A DNA stretch of 64,000 bases from Plesiomonas sp051652165. GTDB lineage: Bacteria > Pseudomonadota > Gammaproteobacteria > Enterobacterales > CAMTGL01. The notes beneath the pieces were generated by a model, which saw only the letters and a list, made by a program, of their open reading frames with translations, had not been told where the DNA came from and ran no database searches. Each line of letters begins with the position of its first letter. The stretch's first letter is position 1. Made by a program: the position numbers and the translations under genes. The DNA is taken from contig NZ_JBOFTR010000015.1 in the NCBI RefSeq assembly GCF_051652165.1, forward strand, positions 208,385-272,384. Reading direction: 5' to 3'. Shown here in pieces: positions 35,724-44,866 of the stretch.

Positions 35724-37169
35724 TTAACTTAATTGACGCATTGTCTCTCGAAGCATGACGCATAAGCCTTGGTGATTTTCGACCATTTTTTTTATTTTTA
35801 ATGGTAAAGCACAACATTTTCCTTTCTTCAAGAAAAAATCACTCTTCTTTTTATATTGCTCTTTATAATTATTAATATCACTCTGTAATGGCTTTATACT
35901 CTCATGCAGAGCCTCAAAGTCTGATTTAAAACCTGCTATCAACGATGCAAATATGTAACAGCTTTTATCTTCATCACACTGGAAAAGCTTAACTAATGCT
36001 GGATAAAAATGCTTTTCGACCCAATCAACTTGTTCATCGAGTTTTTCAGCTAAGACAGTTAAGGTTTTTATATCCACATACTCATTAGTGATATATTGAT
36101 AGTGTTTAATTTTTTCATCAGAAAAATAGTGGAAAACACCATTTGAATTTTCCATCAAGCTATTTACGTTATCATCAATAAACTCAGTCATTGCTTTATG
36201 CAAGCTTTTTATATTAGCGTAAACATACGAAGAGATACCAGACGAATTAATATTTTTTAATTGATCTTTTGTATTATAAACAAACTCGTCAACATCTAAC
36301 CAATCACTCAACTCTACAATAAAAACTCTACTACCCTGATGGTACATTACCTGACACTGTCGAATAAATTCATTTTTTATAATGTCAAATACACTGCTGC
36401 ATATTCGTTTTATTTTACCGTATACCACATCACCATTAATCAATAATTCAGCACGATAAACTTTAGGAATAAATTCATACTTAACCAAGGAATAATCACT
36501 ACCGCGCTCAAATCTTAGCTGATAAAGTTCATTACGTTTACTCTCATTTTCCAGATCAAGTAAGAGAGAACATATTTCATTTAATGGTTCGATATCTGTA
36601 TTAACTGAGCAATGACTAACCTCTCCATTATTACATCGTGAGGTATACTCTGCATCATTATTTCTATTATTTACTTCATCTAAAAGAAAACGATTAATCA
36701 GCACCTTTATTTTACTGGAAAACTCACACAACTCCTGCTTTCGAAGCACTCCATTATAACAAAAAAGCTCTCTTATTTTTTCATATACAATAGACTCATC
36801 TTTAACTGCCATCGTAAACAATGGGTGATTTTGATAACGAAAGCAAACATCTACCAAATCATCAGCTCTTCTAGTATAAACAAGATTATAGTTTTCAACA
36901 CACTCATATTTCGTCAACTGCATTAATGTAAGATAATTATCTAGTTTCTCTAACTGTGTGATATCGCTGTCATCCTCTATATGAACATTTATTTTATGAT
37001 AGAGCACCTTTAGCTCACTGAGCGTGCTTTTTTTATTTAGAAAAAGGCTAAAAAATGACAAGAACCACTCAAGCCACGACTGTTCTAATTGTAGCTTCTC
37101 TCCATTTAATATACTACTTACATGCTCTAATGGTAATTTAACACCTGATTGTGCGATTATCACTGCCAT
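35724..37169 (-). CDS. AT-rich orphan gene, unknown product
   Basis: I do not recognise this 481-residue protein. It has a hydrophobic, Trp/Phe-rich stretch near residues 31-45 (SWLEWFLSFFSLFLNKKS), then a mostly hydrophilic body rich in Asn, Lys, Ser, Tyr and Leu. Several Cys lie in the body and helical, charged segments near the C-terminus. No signal peptide, nucleotide-binding or nuclease motif is seen. Sampled 60-base lines have 13-22 G or C, against 32 in a line of dcuA. It interrupts the dcuA-cutA order of E. coli and is opposite to both. These are signs of horizontal gain. The ATG at 37169 is used; a GTG at 37181 is the alternative and neither has a strong ribosome-binding site. The gene looks intact. 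Confidence 0.8.
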   Translation of the reverse strand: MAVIIAQSGVKLPLEHVSSILNGEKLQLEQSWLEWFLSFFSLFLNKKSTLSELKVLYHKINVHIEDDSDITQLEKLDNYLTLMQLTKYECVENYNLVYTRRADDLVDVCFRYQNHPLFTMAVKDESIVYEKIRELFCYNGVLRKQELCEFSSKIKVLINRFLLDEVNNRNNDAEYTSRCNNGEVSHCSVNTDIEPLNEICSLLLDLENESKRNELYQLRFERGSDYSLVKYEFIPKVYRAELLINGDVVYGKIKRICSSVFDIIKNEFIRQCQVMYHQGSRVFIVELSDWLDVDEFVYNTKDQLKNINSSGISSYVYANIKSLHKAMTEFIDDNVNSLMENSNGVFHYFSDEKIKHYQYITNEYVDIKTLTVLAEKLDEQVDWVEKHFYPALVKLFQCDEDKSCYIFASLIAGFKSDFEALHESIKPLQSDINNYKEQYKKKSDFFLKKGKCCALPLKIKKMVENHQGLCVMLRETMRQLS

Positions 37170-37564
37170 GGTATTACCCACAAAATATCTATATACTCAA
37201 ATAAGACCACGTTCTATGAATATAAGATAACCTCAAAAAACATACTACCCGTAAAAATACTTAGCTTTTAATCTCACCAAATAAATAATCCTCTGATAAA
37301 TTGTATTGAGTGAATGATTTTTCTTAACTACTACTTACTGCTCCCTTGCTCTGTCATTTACACACTCTACTGACTGAATACTGAATTAGTATTGCCTGTG
37401 GTATCTTACCGTTTTTCTTAAATCAACACCTACAGTACAATCAGCCCGTCGCAAAAAATTGTGTTCATGGTAAAAACACATACCCCATATCGCAATTTGC
37501 TTAACGTAATGATACTCATAACTACAACACCGCGCTTATTCGCCATTTTGAAGGGAAGTAAAGC
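37170..37564. other. A/T-rich gap between the orphan gene and cutA
   Basis: This 395-base divergent gap holds the promoter regions of the orphan gene and of cutA. It continues the low G+C of the orphan gene for about 200 bases, then becomes more mixed. I saw no direct repeats, integrase remnant or tRNA that would mark an insertion junction. Confidence 0.5.
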
Positions 37565-37909
37565 ATGACAACCACAGCCAAAATAGTGCTCTGCACTGTT
37601 CCCAATAATCTGGACGCTGATAATCAAGAGCAACAGACTGCGCGCGATATCGCACAAACACTGGTCAGCGAACGTTGGGCGGCCTGTGTTAATCTGCTGC
37701 CTACCATGCAATCAGTGTATCGTTGGCAAGAAAAGATCGAAGAGAGCAGCGAAGTTCAGCTGCTGATAAAAACCGATCAACCCCATCTCGATGGCCTGAT
37801 GCAACGCCTTCGTGAACTGCACCCCTACCAAACACCAGAAATACTGGTTATCGATATCGCACACGGTGACAAGGAGTACCTGACATGGCTCAGCGCCTGT
37901 TTACATTGA
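37565..37909 (+). CDS. cutA: Divalent-cation tolerance protein CutA
   Basis: CutA is a small trimeric protein linked to copper tolerance. The 114-residue protein matches the family: KIVLCTVPNN, LVSERWAACVNLLP, SVYRWQEKIEESSEVQLLIKT-type block at about residues 50-70, and PYQTPEILVIDI. Length is usual (E. coli 112). Its end overlaps the dsbD start by 25 bases, as also found in E. coli, implying co-transcription and coupling. Confidence 0.96.
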   Translation: MTTTAKIVLCTVPNNLDADNQEQQTARDIAQTLVSERWAACVNLLPTMQSVYRWQEKIEESSEVQLLIKTDQPHLDGLMQRLRELHPYQTPEILVIDIAHGDKEYLTWLSACLH

Positions 37910-39714
37910 TTTTACTGCTGTCACTTTGCAGCACCGCCAATGCAATCAATCTGTTTGCACCAAAAAGTCAGGGGTTTGTACCGGTAGACAGCGCCTTCCC
38001 GTTTGATTTTAGCCAGAAAGGGGATCAACTCTCGCTCAACTGGCAGGTTAAAGAGGGCTACTATCTCTACCGTCATCAATTTAAAGTCACCGCGCACAAT
38101 GCAACCTTAGGCGAATTTACCCTGCCAGCAGGTAAAGCACACCGCGATGAATTTTTTGGTGAAGTGCAGATATTCACTCAACCGCTGCAATTAACCCTAC
38201 CCATTTTGCAGGCAGACAGTAACGCCACACTTGATGTCAGCTACCAAGGGTGTGCCAGTGCCGGATTTTGCTATCCACCAGAAACACGCAGCATCCCACT
38301 ACAACTTGTACAGGCTGCATCAGCAGAAATACCACCACAAGCCCCCCGTACTGCAGCGCCAGTCTCTGATGTTGATACATCAACCGCCTTTGCAACTCCC
38401 GATCAAACCACAGTATCAACCTCTGTTGAACAACCCGAACAAGAGCGTTTAGCCGACCAACTGGCAGCAAACCGCTGGACACCGCTGCTGTTTTTTATCC
38501 TCGGTATCGGTATGGCCTTTACGCCCTGCGTACTGCCAATGTTCCCCCTGCTCTCAAGCGTGGTACTTGGCGGAGGCCAGCGGCATTCGCACCGTCGGGC
38601 CTTTATTCTTGCCATGGCATACGTACAGGGCATGGCCCTGACCTACACCCTGCTCGGGCTGGTGGTTGCCGCAGCCGGATTACAATTTCAGGCCGCGCTG
38701 CAACACCCGTACGTACTGATTGGCTTATCCATACTGTTTGGCTTACTGGCCCTTTCAATGTTTGGCCTGTTTAGTCTGCAACTGCCAAGCAGCCTGCAAA
38801 CTCGCCTCACACTACTCAGTGGTCAACAACAAGGTGGCAATATTCCGGGTGTATTTCTGATGGGTGCGATTGCCGGGCTCATCTGCTCCCCCTGCACCAC
38901 CGCACCACTGTCTGGCGCGCTACTGTATGTCGCCAACAGCGGCGATCTGCTGACCGGTGCCGTCACCCTCTACCTGCTAGCATTCGGTATGGGCCTACCG
39001 CTGATCGGCATCGCCTTATTCGGCAACCGCCTGCTACCGAAAAATGGCGCATGGATGACCCATGTCAAAACTGGATTTGGCTTCCTACTGCTCGCCATGC
39101 CGATTGTCCTGCTCTCACGCTTACTGCCTGAACTCTGGGTTGCCCGCCTGTGGAGCATACTGGCTGTCAGCGGTGGCGGCTGGCTGCTATTTATCATCCC
39201 TGCCCAGCGCACCGTACAAATATTACTCAAAGCGGCCGTGCTGTTGGCCGTCATTATCGGCGCAAAACCGTTACAAGAGTGGGTTTATGCCCCGTTGCAA
39301 ACGACAGCATCACTGGCATCAGAGACCTCTTCGGTACAAGCCATACCGCCAACCAAACCCTTTATTTTGGTGGATAGCCTACCGGCACTCCAACAGGCCC
39401 TGGCCGAGGCCAAAGGTAAACCGGTCATGCTCGATTTTTACGCCGACTGGTGCGTTGCCTGCAAAGAGTTCAGCAAATACACCTTCAGTGATAGGCAAGT
39501 ACAACAACAGTTTAAGGATATGGTGCTGTTAAAAGCCGATGTCACCGCCAACAATCAGGCTGATAAACAGTTGCTGGAAAACCTGCGGGTCATGGGGCTG
39601 CCCACACTGCTGTTTTTTGATCGCAACGGAAATGAAATTCCACAAAGTCGCGTCACCGGCTTCATGCCCGCCGCGCCATTTTTATCGCATCTGCAAAACA
39701 TCACCTCACAGTAA
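37885..39714 (+). CDS. dsbD: Thiol:disulfide interchange protein DsbD
   Basis: DsbD carries electrons from cytosolic thioredoxin across the inner membrane to DsbC, DsbG and CcmG. A signal peptide (cut near ANA, residue 20) leads to the alpha domain with its pair in GCASAGFCYPP. The beta domain has eight helices with TPCVLPM and SPCTTAPL, each holding one redox Cys. The gamma domain is thioredoxin-like with DWCVACK and GLPTLLFFD. All six redox cysteines are present. Length is 609 residues (E. coli 565), the surplus being the alpha-beta linker. Confidence 0.97.
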   Translation: MAQRLFTLILLLSLCSTANAINLFAPKSQGFVPVDSAFPFDFSQKGDQLSLNWQVKEGYYLYRHQFKVTAHNATLGEFTLPAGKAHRDEFFGEVQIFTQPLQLTLPILQADSNATLDVSYQGCASAGFCYPPETRSIPLQLVQAASAEIPPQAPRTAAPVSDVDTSTAFATPDQTTVSTSVEQPEQERLADQLAANRWTPLLFFILGIGMAFTPCVLPMFPLLSSVVLGGGQRHSHRRAFILAMAYVQGMALTYTLLGLVVAAAGLQFQAALQHPYVLIGLSILFGLLALSMFGLFSLQLPSSLQTRLTLLSGQQQGGNIPGVFLMGAIAGLICSPCTTAPLSGALLYVANSGDLLTGAVTLYLLAFGMGLPLIGIALFGNRLLPKNGAWMTHVKTGFGFLLLAMPIVLLSRLLPELWVARLWSILAVSGGGWLLFIIPAQRTVQILLKAAVLLAVIIGAKPLQEWVYAPLQTTASLASETSSVQAIPPTKPFILVDSLPALQQALAEAKGKPVMLDFYADWCVACKEFSKYTFSDRQVQQQFKDMVLLKADVTANNQADKQLLENLRVMGLPTLLFFDRNGNEIPQSRVTGFMPAAPFLSHLQNITSQ

Positions 39715-39721
39715 CTTTTTT

Positions 39722-39750
39722 GTCGCGTGCCGCACATTTAGGCACGCGAC
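39722..39750 (+). terminator. Hairpin after dsbD
   Basis: GTCGCGTGCC and GGCACGCGAC form a perfect 10-base stem with a nine-base loop, followed only by AATTT. It lies seven bases past the dsbD stop. Confidence 0.6.
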
Positions 39751-39777
39751 AATTTGCACTGCAGCATGCGCATTTGC

Positions 39778-39796
39778 TAACGTAAAAAAAACGTTA
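39778..39796. repeat. Inverted repeat before the response regulator gene
   Basis: TAACGT and ACGTTA are separated by seven A residues, 14 bases before the start codon. Its position near the ribosome-binding site suggests an operator or leader element. Confidence 0.4.
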
Positions 39797-39809
39797 ATAG
39801 AATGATGTT

Positions 39810-40478
39810 ATGGATAACGACTGCACGCTAATAATTGCCGACGACCACCCACTTTTTCGCGCAGCATTACAGCAAGCCTTAACCTACGGTATACCGCAGG
39901 CCACGCTGCATGAAGCTGACTCGTTGGCGGCACTGCTTAATGTGCTGGAAAATAGCGCCGATCCTGACTTATTACTGCTTGATCTCAAAATGCCGGGCAG
40001 TAACGGTTTTCACGGCCTACAAACACTACGACAACGCTATCCACTGCTGCCCATTGTCGTTATCTCTGCCAGCGATGACCCCTGTATCATTCAGCAAATT
40101 CGCCACTACGGTGCGCTCGGGTTTATCCCCAAATCAGCACAACTGCCAGTCTTGGTGCATGATATTGAGCGCGCATTGGCCGGAGACAGCATCTTCCCGC
40201 CAGATCTGGCTACTGATAACAGCACATGGCAACAACACGAACTGCACGCCAATAATCTGCAAACTCGGCTCGGTAGCCTCACCGCACAACAGCACCGTGT
40301 ACTGGATATGCTTAATGAAGGTTTACTCAATAAGCAAATTGCCTATGACCTCAATGTGTCAGAAGCCACTATCAAAGCACACATGACGGCAATATTTCGT
40401 AAACTTGGCGTAAAAAATCGCACCCAAGCAGTAATCTTATTGCAACAAATCGAACTGAAATCACAAACAGAGTTATAA
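39810..40478 (+). CDS. Response regulator of the NarL/LuxR type, orphan
   Basis: A receiver domain (residues 1-125) has the acidic pair DD at 11-12, phosphoacceptor Asp58 in LLLLDLKMPG, and Lys107 in FIPKSA. A LuxR-type helix-turn-helix follows (about 155-215: LTAQQHRVLDMLNEGLLNKQIA, shown here only as LTAQQHRVLDML and NKQIAYDLNVSEATIKAH). All key residues are present, so it should be a working DNA-binding regulator. No histidine kinase is adjacent and targets are unknown. Upstream lies an inverted repeat TAACGT-A7-ACGTTA (39778-39796), a possible autoregulatory site. marC follows 33 bases later, so they may be co-transcribed. Confidence 0.9.
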   Translation: MDNDCTLIIADDHPLFRAALQQALTYGIPQATLHEADSLAALLNVLENSADPDLLLLDLKMPGSNGFHGLQTLRQRYPLLPIVVISASDDPCIIQQIRHYGALGFIPKSAQLPVLVHDIERALAGDSIFPPDLATDNSTWQQHELHANNLQTRLGSLTAQQHRVLDMLNEGLLNKQIAYDLNVSEATIKAHMTAIFRKLGVKNRTQAVILLQQIELKSQTEL

Positions 40479-40511
40479 TGGCCTCTTAAATCAGTAAACA
40501 AGGGAGCCTGT

Positions 40512-41129
40512 ATGTTTGAATCACTGATTGTACAATTTGTTGTATTGTGGGCCGTCATTGACCCTATTGGTTCAATCCCCGTCTATTTATCAAAAACTGC
40601 CGCACTGTCAGCACAAGATCGCCGTAAAGTGGCCAGTAAAGCCATCTTAGTCTCTACCGGCATCCTGCTATTTTTTCTGATTGCAGGCCAATTTTTACTC
40701 GAAGCGATGCAAATCCCACTCAGCGCCTTTCAAACGGCCGGCGGCTTAGTATTACTGCTGTTTGCACTGACCATGATTTTTGGTGAGGGAAAACCCGATC
40801 AAGAGATGCGAATGGATTATGATATCAATGATTTAGCCGTATTCCCGATTGCCGTACCCTCAATCGCCTCACCTGGCGCTATGATGGCCGTTGTCATGCT
40901 CACCGATAATCATCGCTATGCTATTGGTGAACAGGCTCTAACTGCACTAGTAATGCTTACCGTTCTGATTATCACCTATCTGCTGCTACGCAGTGCATCT
41001 AGCATCCAAAAAGTAATAGGCCGTACGGGTGCCTCTGTTATTAGCCGTGTTATGGGGTTGATACTTGCTGCTGTTGCTGTCAATAACTTACTCATTGGGC
41101 TGCGTGACTTTTTCTCTCCACTAAGCTAA
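40512..41129 (+). CDS. MarC-family membrane protein
   Basis: The 205-residue protein has six hydrophobic helices and family blocks VVLWAVIDPIGSIPVYL, FQTAGGLVLLLFAL and FPIAVPSIASPGAMMAVV. These are typical of the MarC/UPF0056 group (YchE, YhgN, MarC). MarC was once linked to antibiotic resistance, later not supported; substrate is unknown. GGGAG precedes the ATG. It follows the orphan regulator closely, which may control it. Confidence 0.9.
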   Translation: MFESLIVQFVVLWAVIDPIGSIPVYLSKTAALSAQDRRKVASKAILVSTGILLFFLIAGQFLLEAMQIPLSAFQTAGGLVLLLFALTMIFGEGKPDQEMRMDYDINDLAVFPIAVPSIASPGAMMAVVMLTDNHRYAIGEQALTALVMLTVLIITYLLLRSASSIQKVIGRTGASVISRVMGLILAAVAVNNLLIGLRDFFSPLS

Positions 41130-41332
41130 TCCCAATAATACCCCACGTATTTGGGCTACTTGATATCAGTAGCCCCTATTTTCGACTTATCAGCTCTCTT
41201 TTTATATCTGACATCATCCTAACCCCCCAGCATTCTTTGCTCTATTTCCTAACCAAGCCACACTCCACGTTGTATTACCGCGATTTCACTGCCAGAACAA
41301 AAATGGTTTTGGGATAAAAAAAGATACCCACC

Positions 41333-41348
41333 ACGCAAACGTTTTCGT
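41333..41348 (+). promoter_or_regulatory. PurR operator of purHD
   Basis: ACGCAAACGTTTTCGT matches the PurR consensus ACGCAAACGTTTNCGT at every fixed position. It abuts a -10-like TAGAAT, so bound PurR with hypoxanthine or guanine should block transcription. Confidence 0.9.
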
Positions 41349-41445
41349 TAGAATGACACCACCTTAAAAATAGAATCACCAAAAACAATTATCACGCTGA
41401 TATAAAACGAACAAGTAACAAACCTCATCGAAATGAGTGCAGGCC

Positions 41446-41483
41446 GCTTACGCAAACCCACCACACACACGGTTTGCGTAAGC
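41446..41483. repeat. 13-bp inverted repeat with PurR-like half-sites in the purH leader
   Basis: GCTTACGCAAACC (41446-41458) and GGTTTGCGTAAGC (41471-41483) are exact complements around a 12-base CA-rich loop. They contain ACGCAAAC and GTTTGCGT, the two halves of a PurR operator, pulled 14 bases apart. As RNA it is a strong hairpin about 35 bases before the purH start. Confidence 0.8.
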
Positions 41484-41518
41484 TACTTTCTGCTCACTCG
41501 AAGGGGATCTCATCAATC

Positions 41519-43126
41519 ATGGAACAGCACCGTCCTGTACGCCGAGCACTACTCAGCGTTTCTGATAAAACGGGCATTGTAGAATTTGCTCGTGCTTTAA
41601 CAGCTCGCCACATTGAACTGCTGTCAACCGGCGGAACCGCCCGCTTACTCAGTGATGCCGGATTACCGGTTACCGAAGTCTCTGATTACACCGGTTTTCC
41701 TGAAATGATGGACGGTCGAGTCAAAACACTACACCCTAAAATTCACGGTGGCATTTTAGGCCGCCGCGACCAAGACAACGCCATCATGCAGCAGCACGAT
41801 ATCGCCCCGATAGACATGGTCGTCGTCAACCTCTATCCGTTCGCCCAAACCACTGCCCGCAAAAACTGCACACTGGCCGATGCCATCGAAAATATCGATA
41901 TCGGTGGCCCAACAATGGTGCGATCAGCCGCAAAAAACCATAATGATGTCGCCATCATCGTCAACAGCCACGATTATGATCGCGTCCTCACCGAAATGGA
42001 TGCTCAAGATGGCTCACTCAGCCAAGCCACCCGTTTTGACTTAGCCATCGCCGCATTTGAACACACCGCCGCCTACGACAGCATGATTGCTAACTATTTC
42101 GGCACATTAGTTCCAGCTTATCACCACGCTTTCGGCGAAGAGAAACAACAAGCCGAACCCGCTGGCCGTTTCCCGCGCACCCTCAACCTCAATTTCACCA
42201 AAAAGCAAGACATGCGCTACGGTGAAAACAGCCATCAAGGTGCTGCGTTTTATATTGAGAATACCGTGCCACAAGGCTCAGTTGCTGCGGCAACTCAACT
42301 GCAAGGCAAAGCCCTCTCTTACAACAATATCGCCGATACTGATGCTGCACTCGAATGCGTTAAAGAGTTTGATGCCCCAGCCTGCGTGATTGTCAAACAC
42401 GCCAACCCCTGTGGCGTAGCACTGGGTAGTAACCTGCTAGAAGCCTATAACCGCGCGTTTCGTACTGACCCGACTTCCGCATTTGGCGGTATTATCGCCT
42501 TCAACCGCGAGCTCGATGCCGATACCGCACAAGCCATTATCGAACGCCAGTTTGTTGAAGTGATCATCGCCCCAAGCCTTACTGCACAGGCTGCCGTGAT
42601 CCTCTCAAGCAAACAAAATGTGCGCGTACTCGTCTGCGGCGAATGGGAGACACGTCAGCATGATCTCGACATGAAACGCATCAACGGCGGCCTGCTGGTA
42701 CAAGATCGCGACAATGGCAGCGTCACCGCCGCCGATCTCAGCATTGTCAGTACCCGTCAGCCCACCGCTGAAGAGCTACGTGATGCCCTGTTTTGCTGGA
42801 AAGTGGCTAAATATGTCAAATCCAACGCCATTGTCTACGCCAAAGGCGACATGACCATCGGCGTTGGTGCCGGACAAATGAGCCGCGTCTACTCAGCCAA
42901 AATCGCTGGCATTAAAGCCGCTGATGAAGGTCTAGAAGTGCAAGGCTGCGTCATGGCATCCGATGCCTTCTTCCCGTTCCGCGATGGTATCGATGCCGCA
43001 GCGCAAGCCGGCGTCACTTGCGTGATCCAACCGGGTGGTTCTATTCGTGATGATGAAGTCATTCAGGCTGCCAACGAGCACGGCATGGCCATGATCTTCA
43101 CCCACATGCGCCACTTCCGCCACTGA
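41519..43126 (+). CDS. purH: Bifunctional AICAR formyltransferase / IMP cyclohydrolase PurH
   Basis: PurH carries out the last two steps of IMP synthesis. The N-terminal cyclohydrolase domain shows RRALLSVSDKTGIVEFAR, STGGTARLL and DGRVKTLHPKIHGG. The C-terminal transformylase has KHANPCGVALG, SAFGGIIAFNRELD and QPGGSIRDDEVI. The ATG at 41519 gives 535 residues (E. coli 529), beginning MEQHRPVRRALLSV as expected. AAGGGG lies 12 bases upstream, rather far. purD follows after 150 bases, and PurR control is shown upstream. Confidence 0.97.
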   Translation: MEQHRPVRRALLSVSDKTGIVEFARALTARHIELLSTGGTARLLSDAGLPVTEVSDYTGFPEMMDGRVKTLHPKIHGGILGRRDQDNAIMQQHDIAPIDMVVVNLYPFAQTTARKNCTLADAIENIDIGGPTMVRSAAKNHNDVAIIVNSHDYDRVLTEMDAQDGSLSQATRFDLAIAAFEHTAAYDSMIANYFGTLVPAYHHAFGEEKQQAEPAGRFPRTLNLNFTKKQDMRYGENSHQGAAFYIENTVPQGSVAAATQLQGKALSYNNIADTDAALECVKEFDAPACVIVKHANPCGVALGSNLLEAYNRAFRTDPTSAFGGIIAFNRELDADTAQAIIERQFVEVIIAPSLTAQAAVILSSKQNVRVLVCGEWETRQHDLDMKRINGGLLVQDRDNGSVTAADLSIVSTRQPTAEELRDALFCWKVAKYVKSNAIVYAKGDMTIGVGAGQMSRVYSAKIAGIKAADEGLEVQGCVMASDAFFPFRDGIDAAAQAGVTCVIQPGGSIRDDEVIQAANEHGMAMIFTHMRHFRH

Positions 43127-43147
43127 TCCACCACCGTCTCTATTTCC

Positions 43148-43175
43148 TTTTCGGGGAGCACTTACTCCCCGAAAA
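43148..43175. other. Strong hairpin between purH and purD
   Basis: TTTTCGGGGAG and CTCCCCGAAAA form a perfect 11-base stem with a six-base loop. No T run follows on the plus strand, so it may adjust purD expression or mRNA stability instead of terminating. Confidence 0.6.
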
Positions 43176-43276
43176 ACGGGTACACAACCCATACAACACC
43201 CGCGCCGTCAGATCCTCGCAATACGGCTGATCGCGCGTAATACCCAATTTATCACCCATACGCTGGAGTCTCCCGC

Positions 43277-44605
43277 ATGCAGATCCTGATTATCGGTAAC
43301 GGTGGCCGTGAACATGCACTGGCATGGAAAGCCGTACAATCCCCCCTTGTTACCCGCGTATTTGTTGCACCCGGCAATGCCGGCACTGCCCTTGAACCGG
43401 GCGTAGAGAATATCGCCATCTCCGCTACCGACATTCATGCACTGGCCGAGTTTGCGCAGCAACAGCAAATTGCACTGACCATTGTCGGCCCCGAAGCCCC
43501 ACTGGTTAAAGGAGTGGTCGATCACTTCCGCGCCCATGACCTTCCTATTTTTGGCCCGACACAAGCCGCCGCACAGCTTGAAGGCTCCAAAGCCTTCACC
43601 AAAGATTTTCTCGCCCGTCATCAGATCCCAACCGCCGAATACCAAAACTTCACTGAATTAGCGCCAGCACTGGCCTATATCCGTGAAAAAGGTGCGCCGA
43701 TTGTCATCAAAGCCGACGGGCTAGCTGCCGGTAAAGGGGTCATTGTCGCCATGACACTCGCCGAAGCGGAAGCTGCCGCACAAGATATGCTAGCCGGCAA
43801 TGCCTTTGGTGATGCTGGGCATCGCATCGTTGTCGAAGAGTTTTTAGATGGTGAAGAAGCCAGCTTTATTGTCATGGTTGATGGCCAGCATGTATTGCCA
43901 ATGGCCACCAGCCAAGATCATAAACGTATCGGGGATAACGACTCAGGGCCAAATACCGGCGGAATGGGAGCGTACTCACCCGCACCAGTGGTTACTGATG
44001 CCATTCACCAGCGCGTCATGGAAGAGGTTATTTGGCCAACTGTACGCGGCATGGCCGCCGAAGGTAACATCTACACCGGTTTTCTGTATGCCGGCCTAAT
44101 GATCATGGCCGATGGCACACCGAAAGTGATTGAGTACAACTGCCGCTTTGGTGATCCTGAAACACAACCGATTATGATGCGCCTGCAATCTGATCTGGTT
44201 GCACTCTGTCTGGCCGCCGTCAACGGGCAACTCGACCAATGCCACTCCAAATGGGATCCTCGTCCAGCACTCGGCGTAGTATTAGCCGCCGGTGGCTATC
44301 CGAATGATTACCGTCAGGGCGATCTGATCAGTGGTCTCTCTGCCCCTCACTCGGCTGACAGCAAAGTTTTTCATGCCGGCACCACGCTAGACCAGCACAG
44401 CCAACCTGCAACCGTGCATACCCAAGGTGGGCGCGTACTGTGTGTTACGGCACTTGGCCACAGCGTCGCACAAGCACAACAGTGTGCTTATCAGCATATT
44501 CAGCACATTAGCTGGCCGGATATGTACTACCGCCATGACATCGGCTACCGCGCCATTGCCCGTGAACAGCAGGGCGAGTCTGCAAAAAGTTGCTGTTCAA
44601 AATGA
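43277..44605 (+). CDS. purD: Phosphoribosylamine--glycine ligase PurD
   Basis: PurD joins glycine to phosphoribosylamine using ATP, the second step of purine synthesis. The 442-residue ATP-grasp protein begins MQILIIGNGGREHALAWK. It has GPEAPLVKGVVD, GAPIVIKADGLAAGKGV, PNTGGMGAYSPAPV and YNCRFGDPETQ. Length is near E. coli (429), with a short extra tail ending SCCSK. GGAG lies upstream of the ATG. The recurrent pairing with purH and the PurR operator indicate one regulon. Confidence 0.97.
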   Translation: MQILIIGNGGREHALAWKAVQSPLVTRVFVAPGNAGTALEPGVENIAISATDIHALAEFAQQQQIALTIVGPEAPLVKGVVDHFRAHDLPIFGPTQAAAQLEGSKAFTKDFLARHQIPTAEYQNFTELAPALAYIREKGAPIVIKADGLAAGKGVIVAMTLAEAEAAAQDMLAGNAFGDAGHRIVVEEFLDGEEASFIVMVDGQHVLPMATSQDHKRIGDNDSGPNTGGMGAYSPAPVVTDAIHQRVMEEVIWPTVRGMAAEGNIYTGFLYAGLMIMADGTPKVIEYNCRFGDPETQPIMMRLQSDLVALCLAAVNGQLDQCHSKWDPRPALGVVLAAGGYPNDYRQGDLISGLSAPHSADSKVFHAGTTLDQHSQPATVHTQGGRVLCVTALGHSVAQAQQCAYQHIQHISWPDMYYRHDIGYRAIAREQQGESAKSCCSK

Positions 44606-44666
44606 TACAATAAAAAAATGTGTTTTTAGATCGTATCAGCATATGGTTTTATCGCTGTAATAAAAA

Positions 44667-44680
44667 ATACGTTAACGTAA
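44667..44680. promoter_or_regulatory. Palindromic operator candidate, distal
   Basis: ATACGTTAACGTAA is nearly self-complementary (TACGTTAACGTA is exact). It matches the element at 44867-44880 at 12 of 14 positions. Confidence 0.5.
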
Positions 44681-44769
44681 GCGTAAACATTGTCATATTT
44701 AAACACAGTGGTCACTAAATAATCTCCGTTTGTCACACACTGAAGATTAATCACACCCGATAAAACCCC

Positions 44770-44797
44770 GTGACACCGGAATAACAACCGGTGTCAC
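44770..44797. terminator. Hairpin downstream of purD
   Basis: GTGACACCGG and CCGGTGTCAC form a perfect 10-base stem with an eight-base loop. No T run follows; it lies 165 bases past purD and may be a terminator or processing site. Confidence 0.5.
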
Positions 44798-44866
44798 ATC
44801 AAGCCTAAAAACTCACTGCACAATCTTAATTTGTATCACCAAAGCAGCCACAAAAAAATACAACCA

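Larger units (their letters stand above)
41130..41518. promoter_or_regulatory. purH upstream region
   Basis: This 389-base gap carries the purH control region. It includes a PurR operator at 41333-41348, with TAGAAT directly after it as a possible -10. A 13-bp inverted repeat made of two PurR-like half-sites lies at 41446-41483. The first 150 bases show nothing definite. Confidence 0.6.

Noticed and set aside
43148..43175. Rho-independent terminator between purH and purD
   Set aside because: The stem is strong but no T run follows on the plus strand, so it is listed as a hairpin only.
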